A stretch of 64,000 nucleotides of DNA from Desulfobacterales bacterium (GTDB taxonomy: Bacteria > Desulfobacterota > Desulfobacteria > Desulfobacterales > JAFDDL01). Shown here in pieces: positions 7,192 to 15,227 of the stretch (its first letter is position 1; each line of letters starts with the position of its first letter). The notes below the pieces were generated by a model. The model was given only the letters and a program-made list of their open reading frames with translations, searched no databases and had not been told where the DNA came from. The translations under genes and the position numbers were made by a program. Where the stretch lies: contig JAVEYW010000018.1 in the NCBI GenBank assembly GCA_034003325.1, positions 1-64,000 on the forward strand, in the 5' to 3' direction.

Positions 7192-9036
7192 TCATTTATC
7201 CTCCTTTATTTTAGGGGCGCGAAGGGTGTAGCGCTTTTGGGCGGATAAAATGGTTTTCCTCAGCCGAATTGATTTGGGCGTCACCTCCACCATTTCATCG
7301 TCCTGAATAAAATTGATGGCTCTTTCCAGGGTCATGGGCTTTACGGGCGCGAGGACCACGTTTTCATCCTTTCCCGAGGCCCGCATATTGGTCAGCTTCT
7401 TTTCCTTGCAGGGGTTGACATTGATATCATTGTCCCGGTTATGCTCACCGACGATCATGCCCTCGTAAACCGGTGTTCCCGGTGGAATCAGAAGCTGTCC
7501 GCGCGGCTCCAGGTTAAATAACGCATAGGGAACCGAGACGCCGGTCCGGTCTGAAACAAGCGAGCCGGTAAATCGCTGGGGAAACTCCCCCCGATAGGGC
7601 TCGTAACCTGAAAAAATGGAATTGAGAATGCCGGTGCCCTTGGTGTCGGTTAAAAATTCATCCCGGTATCCGATGAGGGCTCGGGACGGCACAGAGAATT
7701 CAACGCGCACGCGTCCCCGGTTGTTATTGACCAGGTTCACCATCTTGCCCTTTCTGAGCGATATCTTTTCGGTGACAATGCCCATGAATCGCTCATCGCA
7801 ATCCACAAAAAGAAATTCGATCGGCTCCAGGGTTTGTCCGCCCTCTTTCTTCAAAATTACCTTGGGGCGACCGACACAAATCTCAAAGCCTTCCCGCCGC
7901 ATGGTTTCAATCAGAATCGCCATCTGAAATTCACCCCGCCCCTTCACGATAAAGGACTCGCGATCCTCGGTCTCTTCCATCTGAATCCCGACGTTTCGAA
8001 GCGTTTCGCGAACCAGTCGCTCCCGAATCTTGGCGGATTGAACAAAGCGGCCTTCTTTTCCGGAAAAAGGTGAGTTGTTGATGGAAAAGCGCATGGACAC
8101 CGTGGGCGCGTCCACGGAGATGCGGGGCAACGATCTCGGATTTTCCTTGGCGCAGATGGTATCACCGATCGCCACATTTTCAATACCCGCCAGCACCACG
8201 ATGTCTCCGGGTTCGGCCCCATCGACTTCCACCAGTTTCGGGCCTTCATAGCATTGAAGTTTCGATATCTTGAGGGGATTCAAGCGGCTCGACTCGTCGA
8301 TGCAGACCATGCTCTCATTAAAGCGCGCTTCCCCGTTGAACACCCGGCCGATTGCCAATCGGCCCAGGTAATCCGAATAGCTCAGATCCGACACGAGCAA
8401 CTGGAAGGGATGACCCGCTTCATGGGTAGGCGCCGGGATTTTTTCGATGATGGTGTCAAAAAGCACGGCCAGGGACTCGCCCGGCTCTGTCAGGCTTTTT
8501 TGCGCAATGCCGTCACGCCCGTTGGCATACAGAAGGGGAAACTCGAGTTGCTCATCGGTCGCGTCCAGATCGATAAACAGGTCGAAAATCTCCTCCAGCA
8601 CCTCAGCAGGCCGCGCATCGGCTCGATCTATCTTGTTGATCACCACGATCACCTTTAAACCGGCCTTGAGCGTCTTTTTCAACACAAAGCGCGTCTGGGG
8701 CAGCGGCCCTTCGGAAGCATCCACCAGCAGCAGGGCGCCATCGGCCATGGATAGCGCGCGCTCGACCTCTCCGCCAAAGTCGGCATGCCCCGGCGTATCG
8801 ATGATGTTGATCTTGACGTGTTTCCAGCTAACGGCGCAGTTCTTTGCAGCGATGGTAATTCCGCGCTCCCGCTCCAGGTCCATGCTGTCCATGACGCGCT
8901 CATCGACTTGCTGGCCGGCCCTGTAAAGCCCACTCTGGCGGAACATGGCGTCCACCAGCGTTGTTTTGCCATGATCAACATGAGCGATAATGGCAATATT
9001 ACGAATGTTCGGATTGGTGACTCGTTCGGTTTCCAA
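7192..9036 (-). CDS. typA: GTP-binding protein TypA/BipA
   Basis: 614 aa, ATG at 9036. It is a translational GTPase of the EF-G superfamily that binds the ribosome and is needed for ribosome assembly or stress growth. Motifs: G1 AHVDHGKTTL (about 18-27), switch I with RGITI, G3 DTPGHADFGGEVER, G4 NKIDRADARP. The BipA-specific C-terminal part contains RGELLIPPG-type sequence (here RGQLLIPPGTPVYEGMIVGE) and the EHNRDNDINVNPCKEKKLTN region. Length equals the usual 605-615 aa. It stands alone, 58 bp upstream of the DUF2442 gene, and diverges from the T6SS locus. Confidence 0.97.
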   Translation of the reverse strand: METERVTNPNIRNIAIIAHVDHGKTTLVDAMFRQSGLYRAGQQVDERVMDSMDLERERGITIAAKNCAVSWKHVKINIIDTPGHADFGGEVERALSMADGALLLVDASEGPLPQTRFVLKKTLKAGLKVIVVINKIDRADARPAEVLEEIFDLFIDLDATDEQLEFPLLYANGRDGIAQKSLTEPGESLAVLFDTIIEKIPAPTHEAGHPFQLLVSDLSYSDYLGRLAIGRVFNGEARFNESMVCIDESSRLNPLKISKLQCYEGPKLVEVDGAEPGDIVVLAGIENVAIGDTICAKENPRSLPRISVDAPTVSMRFSINNSPFSGKEGRFVQSAKIRERLVRETLRNVGIQMEETEDRESFIVKGRGEFQMAILIETMRREGFEICVGRPKVILKKEGGQTLEPIEFLFVDCDERFMGIVTEKISLRKGKMVNLVNNNRGRVRVEFSVPSRALIGYRDEFLTDTKGTGILNSIFSGYEPYRGEFPQRFTGSLVSDRTGVSVPYALFNLEPRGQLLIPPGTPVYEGMIVGEHNRDNDINVNPCKEKKLTNMRASGKDENVVLAPVKPMTLERAINFIQDDEMVEVTPKSIRLRKTILSAQKRYTLRAPKIKEDK

Positions 9037-9489
9037 CTATTTTTTATCCTTTAGCTTTTATCTATTTTCTATAGTGCATCTTTTTACCAAAGACGCTTCT
9101 ATCTCTCGGGTTAATTTGTGCCCCTTGATAGAGCTTCGCCATGATAAGGTCAACCTTCTTTTAGATGAATAGCGAAAAAACGGCCCGACTTTCCGCATCC
9201 CCATTCCCGGCAATCGCATTTTAATTTAAAAATTCAGCATGCTGAAGGCATTGTAATATAAAATACGCCTTATTTTCACCCGTATTTGTCCTTGACATTT
9301 TTTTTCTATCGCCTAATATATACCATATCTAACTGGTTTTTTTAAGTTTTTTAATAATTAAACCCTCTTATGACCGGCATTCGGACCCTGTCGAAATCGC
9401 AGATGAACCGAAATACGGCAAGCCCGGCTTAACCCTACGGAGCCATTTTTATTCATTGACTTTAGACAGTTCGGTAAAGGGAATTTCTT
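9037..9489. other. Intergenic region between typA and the T6SS locus
   Basis: No gene seen. It holds the upstream region of typA (minus strand) and the T6SS promoter at 9292-9319, followed by an untranslated leader of roughly 165 nt. The leader has no obvious riboswitch or terminator hairpin. Confidence 0.5.
9292..9319 (+). promoter_or_regulatory. Sigma-70-like promoter of the T6SS locus
   Basis: A perfect -35 TTGACA (9292-9297) is followed after 16 bp by TAATAT (9314-9319), or alternatively TATATA at 9317-9322 with 19 bp spacing. It is preceded by AT-rich sequence and points to the first T6SS gene, about 165 nt downstream. This is the best consensus promoter in the first 30 kb. Confidence 0.6.
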
Positions 9490-11628
9490 TTGAATCAGAA
9501 TCCATTTACGCCCTCTCTGCTCCCCTACATTGAACCAAAACGGGTCGGATTTTTTATTGATCTGACAGGCGAGGCACGGTTACCCCATACCGCGAAAACA
9601 AGAAAGCGTTTCCCCTTCAGCAGGTTAAACGACAGCTCCCCCTTGACCAGCCTGTTGCGGGCCGATATCGTTTCGGACGGCGGCAGTTGCGTTCAACCGG
9701 TATTTCTGCTGGTCCAGAAAGACAATTATCGCTTTCAACCAAGTGAACTTCGCCCGCTGACCAATTCGGACATCGAGGCGTCCTGGCAACAAGCGCACCT
9801 CTTTTTTTCCGCGCAGGAAGCAAAACAGACCGACCCTGACGCATTGAGTCAATCTCTCATCCAACTGGGAAACGCCGATGCGGCAGATGGCCGTCGATCG
9901 GCTTTCCAGTCTCTTTTTTTCTGCAGCCATCGGCATCTGTTTTTCCATCCCCCCTGTCCGAGATGCGGCCGGCCGCTTTCCCTGTGCAAAGATGAAACGC
10001 TGCTCGCCGGCCAGGGTCTTGAGGCCTATGCATCGTCCTTGCGCCGCTACCTTCATTGTTCGACCTGCCCTGCCACCATGGAAGGAAACGGTTTTTTCGG
10101 ATTGACATTGAACACGGCAGACCCGCCCGGCGTTCAGGACTGCAGTGGGTTAATTGCGGCCTGGCGGCGACTGCTGGCGAGCGGTGTTCCGCTGAATGAA
10201 TTTCCGTGTACCACCTGTCCGGAGAAAGAAACCTGCCATGGACCGGATAATTTATCGGCGGCTCGAATCACGCCCTTTGGGTTTTATCCGTTTCATATGC
10301 TGGTAGTTAAGGCCATGACGCTCAGCGCCGCTGATTTTCTGGCACTGGTTGCAGGGGCGAACAGTGAGGAACTGGAGACTCACCTTCGGAAAGCAAATGT
10401 ACCGGCAAGACTCGCGAATTTTCAGGAGCAGAAACACCGATTCGACCGCAACGATTTTTTCTTCTTTGCGGGAACGGACAACCATTTTCTTGAAGTGCTC
10501 TACCTGAAATTGTCCTTTTTATACGAGATAGCGGCCTGCATCAACACAAGGCAGACACCGCTTGACATGCATGCAGCCCTGGAATGTCTGTGGGTGAACA
10601 TACCCACTCAAAATCGACTGCTGCCCGCGCTGTGGAATTTTTCGGCCGCATATTTCGACATCGGGTTGACGGACCGGGTATCAGCCGCCCTTCCGGTGCT
10701 GCTTCCGGGTCAAGCCACTTATCTTTTGGGCGTTATCTGGTTTTATGTCCTGCTGGCCAATCGAATGCAATCCGCGGCCGATATTATCGCGGCCCTATCA
10801 AAAATCTCAGCCAGCCCTAACACCTTAAATCAACCATCACCCAACGACCCGCTCAACCAAAAATCCCCCGTATTTTCTCCGGAAAATATATTTTGGTCGC
10901 CGGATGCGCAGCGGTTGAAACACCTCCCTGCACAGTGGCGCGCCATGTGGGAAAATTCTTTATCGTTGGGCCGGGCATTATTGACCCTTGACCGACAGGA
11001 AGCCGCCGATTGGTCTTCTTCCCGCCTGCAACAGGATATCGACGCGCTTAGAAATGAAATTAAAAGAGCGCTTTTCACCGTGACTGCGGCGCCAAAACCA
11101 ACCGAGGCCGTTCCGGGCGAAAATCAAGCCATTCATGAAATCCTGATGCGGATCATTCAAAAAGAAGCTGCATTTAATAAACCTGCATCTTCTGCCACAC
11201 CGATAGAGGATGAACCGGAAGCTGAAACCATCATGATACGCGGCACGGCGGGTCAAGACACGCCACGGGAAACGATTGCGCCTTCATCAGATTCACGCGA
11301 AGAAGAACTTGCCGAAACCGTAATCCTTTCCAAGGGGACACCGGTTCATCCGCAACCGCGCGAAACAGTGATTCCGAACCATATTCACCGCGAAGAAGCG
11401 CTTGCCGAAACCATCGTCCTTTCTCCCACGGGCGGGAAAAATCAGCCCGAAAGGATAATCGATGCATCGCCGGATGAACTGCCCGAAACCATCATTATCT
11501 CCCGTTCCTCATCGGCAGATAAAAAAGCGTCAAACCCGGCACCACCACCCGAGATGAACAACACCGGGCCGGATGATGGAGATGATATATTATCCGAAAC
11601 CGTTATCCTGCGCCCACCCCAAAAATAA
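9490..11628 (+). CDS. T6SS-locus protein with zinc-ribbon-like cysteines and a C-terminal ETVIL repeat tail
   Basis: 712 aa. The start is TTG at 9490, chosen because AAAGGGA lies about 9 nt upstream and no better start is near. I do not recognise the family. Visible parts: two cysteine clusters that could bind zinc (CPRCGRPLSLC near 156 followed by HCSTCP, and CTTCPEKETC near 240), a long helical middle without membrane segments, and a low-complexity tail (about 570-712). The tail repeats a short ET(I/V)-type motif seven times: AETIMI, RETIAP, AETVIL, RETVIP, AETIVL, PETIII, SETVIL. In five of them Thr is followed by Ile or Leu at +3, the preference of many FHA phosphothreonine-binding domains. 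It is the first gene after the T6SS promoter and 20 bp from the TagH-like gene, so a regulatory role in post-translational T6SS control is plausible but unproven. Confidence 0.6.
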   Translation: MNQNPFTPSLLPYIEPKRVGFFIDLTGEARLPHTAKTRKRFPFSRLNDSSPLTSLLRADIVSDGGSCVQPVFLLVQKDNYRFQPSELRPLTNSDIEASWQQAHLFFSAQEAKQTDPDALSQSLIQLGNADAADGRRSAFQSLFFCSHRHLFFHPPCPRCGRPLSLCKDETLLAGQGLEAYASSLRRYLHCSTCPATMEGNGFFGLTLNTADPPGVQDCSGLIAAWRRLLASGVPLNEFPCTTCPEKETCHGPDNLSAARITPFGFYPFHMLVVKAMTLSAADFLALVAGANSEELETHLRKANVPARLANFQEQKHRFDRNDFFFFAGTDNHFLEVLYLKLSFLYEIAACINTRQTPLDMHAALECLWVNIPTQNRLLPALWNFSAAYFDIGLTDRVSAALPVLLPGQATYLLGVIWFYVLLANRMQSAADIIAALSKISASPNTLNQPSPNDPLNQKSPVFSPENIFWSPDAQRLKHLPAQWRAMWENSLSLGRALLTLDRQEAADWSSSRLQQDIDALRNEIKRALFTVTAAPKPTEAVPGENQAIHEILMRIIQKEAAFNKPASSATPIEDEPEAETIMIRGTAGQDTPRETIAPSSDSREEELAETVILSKGTPVHPQPRETVIPNHIHREEALAETIVLSPTGGKNQPERIIDASPDELPETIIISRSSSADKKASNPAPPPEMNNTGPDDGDDILSETVILRPPQK

Positions 11629-11648
11629 AGGAAAAATACGGACCCCCT

Positions 11649-12377
11649 ATGAATCAAACGCCCTCAATAGACCATCTCGCCGATGATATTCGCCAAATAT
11701 ACAGGGATGATCCCGAGCGGGCTGCGGCGGTCATTGAAACCTATCTGGCGCATCGGCTCACCGATTTGCCGGAAGATGCAAGAAAATCATTCTATTACGC
11801 TCTGACCGGCCGATTTGCCCCCTCCCCCCCGGATACACCGGCACCGGAAACCGACATGGAAGAAGAAGTCCTTACCCGGATTTTCTCTCTGTTGCTGGGA
11901 AGGGAAATTTCCGCGGACAACCTCTCCCCCCGGGAACTGATGGAACGGCTTTCCGAATCGCTGAGCACGATATTCGCCACTTTAAACCGGCTCATACAAA
12001 ACATCAACGCCACGCTGTTGGGCGGCGCCCCGGGCGACCAAACGATCCGCCATGTCATCGGCCAGCAAATGCAAGGCGGTGAAGCACACGAGACGCTTGA
12101 GGCATATCTGGGCCGAATCGACAAAGCCTTTTTCGTCGCGCATCAAGCGTTCCGGCAAGCCGCCCATACCACGGTATTAAAAATTCTTCGGGAGCTGGAC
12201 CCGGAAAAAATCGCTTCTGAAGCCGGCCAGGGACTGAAATTCGGCCCGTTGAAAAAAGCCGAGTATTTCGATATCTATGAAGCCAAATTTTCAACCTTAA
12301 AAAAGTGGTTCGAGTCGGGCCGTTTCATGGAGGATTTGTTGCGGGAATTTGAAAACAACTGCCGGATGAACCATTAG
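11649..12377 (+). CDS. TagH C-terminal domain protein without FHA domain
   Basis: 242 aa, ATG 11649. The region from about 75 to 240 (LTRIFSLLLGREISADNLSP, then GQQMQGGEAHETLEAYLG, then EKIASEAGQGLKFGPLKKAE and YFDIYEAKFSTLKKWFE) has the layout of the C-terminal domain of T6SS FHA proteins (TagH/Fha, ImpI). The N-terminal phosphothreonine-binding FHA domain usually fused to it is absent; residues 1-74 are a short helical segment instead. In other systems this family relays PpkA kinase signals to TssL-TssM assembly. Here the upstream neighbour carries threonine motifs of FHA-ligand type, but no FHA domain or kinase lies in the window. The family call rests on motif memory. Confidence 0.6.
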   Translation: MNQTPSIDHLADDIRQIYRDDPERAAAVIETYLAHRLTDLPEDARKSFYYALTGRFAPSPPDTPAPETDMEEEVLTRIFSLLLGREISADNLSPRELMERLSESLSTIFATLNRLIQNINATLLGGAPGDQTIRHVIGQQMQGGEAHETLEAYLGRIDKAFFVAHQAFRQAAHTTVLKILRELDPEKIASEAGQGLKFGPLKKAEYFDIYEAKFSTLKKWFESGRFMEDLLREFENNCRMNH

Positions 12378-12396
12378 CCGGCGTCCATCCACTATA

Positions 12397-12455
12397 AGCT
12401 GTGAGCTGTCAGCTATGAGCTATGAGCTATCAGCTATCAGCTATGAGCTATCAGC
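12397..12455 (+). repeat. Heptamer tandem array 1, (AGCTRTS)n
   Basis: Eight head-to-tail 7-bp units, each AGCT followed by GTG, GTC, ATG or ATC, plus a partial ninth unit. It lies 20 bp after the stop of the TagH-like gene. The units are near self-complementary because AGCT is a palindrome. A longer array of the same unit in inverted orientation lies at 30623-30720. Confidence 0.95.
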
Positions 12456-12614
12456 AACCCAAAAAGACATGGAACCAAACATTTAAGATGCATAATGAAA
12501 CGAAATACGGTATAAGTATAGCTTCACTATCGTCCTTTTTACCTTTGTATGAGACATTCAAGCCAGGTCCGGATTCAACAATAGTCGTCTAAGTCATTTG
12601 CGAAGGAGGTAAAA

Positions 12615-13157
12615 TTGAACAAGTCAGCAGCCACCCTCACCATTCTCATGAGTTTTTTCCTAATCGTTTCCTGCGCTTCCCGGCCGCCCCTCGCGCCGCC
12701 GGAGTGGCGGTTTGAAAAAGATGCGGTCAAGCTGACCTTCCAGGCGGACCCCAACCTCAATCTTTATAATAATATTTCGCACACGCTTCAGCTTTGCGTC
12801 TACCAGCTCAAGGACCCCAACGGTTTCAATCAACGCGTCCAAACCGAAGACGGGCTTTACAGTCTGTTGGCGTGTTCGCTCTTCGATGCCAGTGTTGCAA
12901 ATTTCAGGAGCGTGATCGTCCGGCCCGGCGAGAATATTTCCTTTGCGATGGATCGTGCGGAAGGCGCCAAATACATCGGCATCGCGGCCGGCTATGCGGA
13001 AATTGAAAAAGACCGCATCACCCGTCTTATCGAAATTCCAGCCGTTATTGTTGACGAAGGGGGCGGTTTCAGTAGTCGGCAGGTTGCAAAACCGGACACC
13101 ATTAATCTGAACCTGCGGCTTGGCCCGCTCCAGATCGAAACCGGCACGGGAGAGTAG
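12615..13157 (+). CDS. tssJ: T6SS outer-membrane lipoprotein TssJ
   Basis: 180 aa. TTG start at 12615 chosen because a strong AAGGAGGT lies 4 nt upstream and the start gives a proper lipoprotein signal: basic N-terminus, ILMSFFLIVSC hydrophobic core with lipobox IVSC, so lipidation at about Cys20. The mature protein has the beta-sandwich pattern of TssJ (VKLTFQADPNLNLYNN near the start, YQLKDPNGF, VRPGENISF, GIAAGYAEIE). TssJ anchors the TssL-TssM complex to the outer membrane. It is 3 bp upstream of tssK. An upstream stretch of about 150 bp between the repeat array and the start may carry its own promoter. Confidence 0.88.
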   Translation: MNKSAATLTILMSFFLIVSCASRPPLAPPEWRFEKDAVKLTFQADPNLNLYNNISHTLQLCVYQLKDPNGFNQRVQTEDGLYSLLACSLFDASVANFRSVIVRPGENISFAMDRAEGAKYIGIAAGYAEIEKDRITRLIEIPAVIVDEGGGFSSRQVAKPDTINLNLRLGPLQIETGTGE

Positions 13158-13160
13158 CGA

Positions 13161-14546
13161 ATGGAAAGACCCTTGTTTTGGCATCAGGGCCTGTTTTTAC
13201 AGCCTCAGCACTTTCAACTGGAAGGCCTTCATACGCGAGCGCTGCTGACCCCTTTTCACACGCTGTTAGCTCCCCATTTCTGGGGCGTTGGGGAAATGAA
13301 CATTCAAAAATCCGCGCTGGGTAATCGCACGTTCAGTCTGCTTAAAGGCGAGTTCATATTTCCGGATGCCACCCACCTCACCTTTCCCGGAAACGCCCTG
13401 ATAGAAGCCCGTTCTTTTGAAAAAGACTGGGAAGATGGCGGTAAACCCTTAAGCGTGCTGCTCGGAATTCGAAAGTGGAACACCACCGGTGAGAATGTCA
13501 CGGTGTTGCCCAATCTTGAGGACATCTCCGGCGTCACGACTCGTTTTGTGACAACCGCGGACGCCGAGGAAGTCATCGACCTGCACCAGAGCGGCCCTTC
13601 GGCCCAAGTCAAGCACTTATACTATGTCCTGCGGCTTTTTTGGGGAAATGAGATCGATCAACTCGGCGACTTTGTGCTGTTGCCGATCAGCCAGTTGGTC
13701 CGCACCGGGGAAGAAATCGGTTTCGCACCCGGTTTTGTACCGCCGAGCCTCACGCTCACGAGCGACGAAACATTGCTGAAATATATCAAGGAAATTCGGG
13801 ATGAAATCTTCGCCAGAACCCGTCAGCTTGAAGCCTATAAGAAATCACGCGGTATTCATACCGCAGAATTCGGCGCCAGGGATATGGTGTACCTGCTGGC
13901 GTTAAGATCGCTGAACCGGTATGTCCCGCTGCTGCACCATTTTACGGAAACCAGGCAAGTTCACCCCTGGCAGGCTTACGGCGTGTTAAGACAAATCGTT
14001 GGCGAGTTATCCTCCTTTTCCGAGGAGGTCTCCGTCATGGGGGAATTGTCGGACAGCACCCAATTGCTCATGGGCTACGACCACAGGCGCATTGGCGATT
14101 GCTTTTCCGGCGCCCACGACCTGATCATTCGATTATTGAATGAAATCACCGCCGGGCCCGACTATATGATTCCGCTGCTTTATGACGGCACCTATTTCGC
14201 GGCGGATCTCAATCCGGCCGTATTCAGCGGCGCCAATCGGTATTATCTGGTGTTTGAAACCCAATCGGACCCGCAGGGCCTGCTTCAGTCCCTTGAAACC
14301 GCTGGCAAGCTCGGCGCCAGGGAATCCCTGCCCCTTTTAATCGCCCGGGCACTTCCGGGCGTCCGGTTGGATCATCTCGTGCTGCCGCCCCAGGAGTTGC
14401 CCCGCCGTTCCTTTTCCATCTATTTTCAGATTGACCATCACAGCGACCTGTGGAGCCGTGTGGAAAAGTCCAACAACCTGGCGCTGTATTGGGATACAGC
14501 GCCGGAAGATCTAAAAGTCGAATTAATGGTGGTCGGGAGGTCCTAA
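13161..14546 (+). CDS. tssK: T6SS baseplate protein TssK
   Basis: 461 aa, ATG at 13161. It starts with MERPLFWHQGLFLQPQHFQ, the hallmark N-terminus of TssK (ImpJ/VasE): W..G.FL.PQHFQ. TssK forms trimers that connect the baseplate (TssFG, TssE) to the membrane complex (TssL, TssM). Length is normal (about 445-460 aa). It lies between tssJ and tssL with gaps of 3 bp on each side, consistent with one transcript. Confidence 0.95.
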   Translation: MERPLFWHQGLFLQPQHFQLEGLHTRALLTPFHTLLAPHFWGVGEMNIQKSALGNRTFSLLKGEFIFPDATHLTFPGNALIEARSFEKDWEDGGKPLSVLLGIRKWNTTGENVTVLPNLEDISGVTTRFVTTADAEEVIDLHQSGPSAQVKHLYYVLRLFWGNEIDQLGDFVLLPISQLVRTGEEIGFAPGFVPPSLTLTSDETLLKYIKEIRDEIFARTRQLEAYKKSRGIHTAEFGARDMVYLLALRSLNRYVPLLHHFTETRQVHPWQAYGVLRQIVGELSSFSEEVSVMGELSDSTQLLMGYDHRRIGDCFSGAHDLIIRLLNEITAGPDYMIPLLYDGTYFAADLNPAVFSGANRYYLVFETQSDPQGLLQSLETAGKLGARESLPLLIARALPGVRLDHLVLPPQELPRRSFSIYFQIDHHSDLWSRVEKSNNLALYWDTAPEDLKVELMVVGRS

Positions 14547-14549
14547 CCC

Positions 14550-15227
14550 ATGCGTCTGACGGATTGTTTCATGGAACTGATTGCCTATGTCGCCTATTTT
14601 CTGAAAACCGCGGCAAGCAAACAGCCCGCCTATCAGGCGGTAAAAGCTGAAATCGATCGGCTCATATCCAATAGCCAGTTGATTTGTGAAAAGGGCAAAT
14701 TCGCTCAGGAAGATTACAACCTAGCCAGATTTGCCGTTTTCGCATGGATCGATGAGGCCATTTTGAGTTCCGAATGGAAAGAAAAAAACCGATGGCAAGC
14801 CGAGCAATTGCAGCGGGTGTATTACCAGACCACGGATGCGGGCGAGCTTTTCTATGACCGGCTCAACACCGTAGGGCTTCAGCAGCGGGATGTGCGGGAG
14901 GTTTATTATTTATGTCTTGCCATGGGATTTACCGGCCGCCACTGTCATGCCGGGGATGAATTTCTTCTGGACCAGCTCAAAAGCTCAAATCTTAAAATTC
15001 TCACCGGTAACGCGGCCGGACTGCTCGCCTCTGAAAAAGGCGAGCTTTTTCCCGAAGGCTACGCCGCCGGCACCGGAACCCCCATCGAACGGACATCGGG
15101 ATTCCGTTTTTCCCTTTTTACGCTTTTCAGCCTGTGTTTTCCGGTAGGTCTTTATTTCCTTTTATTCCTCATATACCGGTTTGTGTTGAGCAACATTGGC
15201 GATAACCTGTTTGCGACGGTGCGGTAA
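14550..15227 (+). CDS. tssL: T6SS membrane protein TssL (DotU family)
   Basis: 225 aa, ATG 14550 with GGGAGG about 10 nt upstream. The cytoplasmic N-terminal domain contains the DotU pattern (FAVFAWIDEAILSSEW, RVYYQTTDAGELFYDRL, EVYYLCLAMGFTGR). A single C-terminal membrane segment lies at about 194-215 (FTLFSLCFPVGLYFLLFLIY), so it is a tail-anchored inner-membrane protein. There is no C-terminal OmpA/peptidoglycan-binding domain, as in the short TssL class. It partners TssM and TssJ. Confidence 0.94.
   Translation: MRLTDCFMELIAYVAYFLKTAASKQPAYQAVKAEIDRLISNSQLICEKGKFAQEDYNLARFAVFAWIDEAILSSEWKEKNRWQAEQLQRVYYQTTDAGELFYDRLNTVGLQQRDVREVYYLCLAMGFTGRHCHAGDEFLLDQLKSSNLKILTGNAAGLLASEKGELFPEGYAAGTGTPIERTSGFRFSLFTLFSLCFPVGLYFLLFLIYRFVLSNIGDNLFATVR

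Noticed and set aside
9617-10108. Several antisense open frames inside the first T6SS gene
   Set aside because: They are shadows of the plus-strand frame, without ribosome sites or recognisable domains.
12397-12455. CRISPR array
   Set aside because: The 7-bp units are contiguous, with no spacers and no cas genes nearby.
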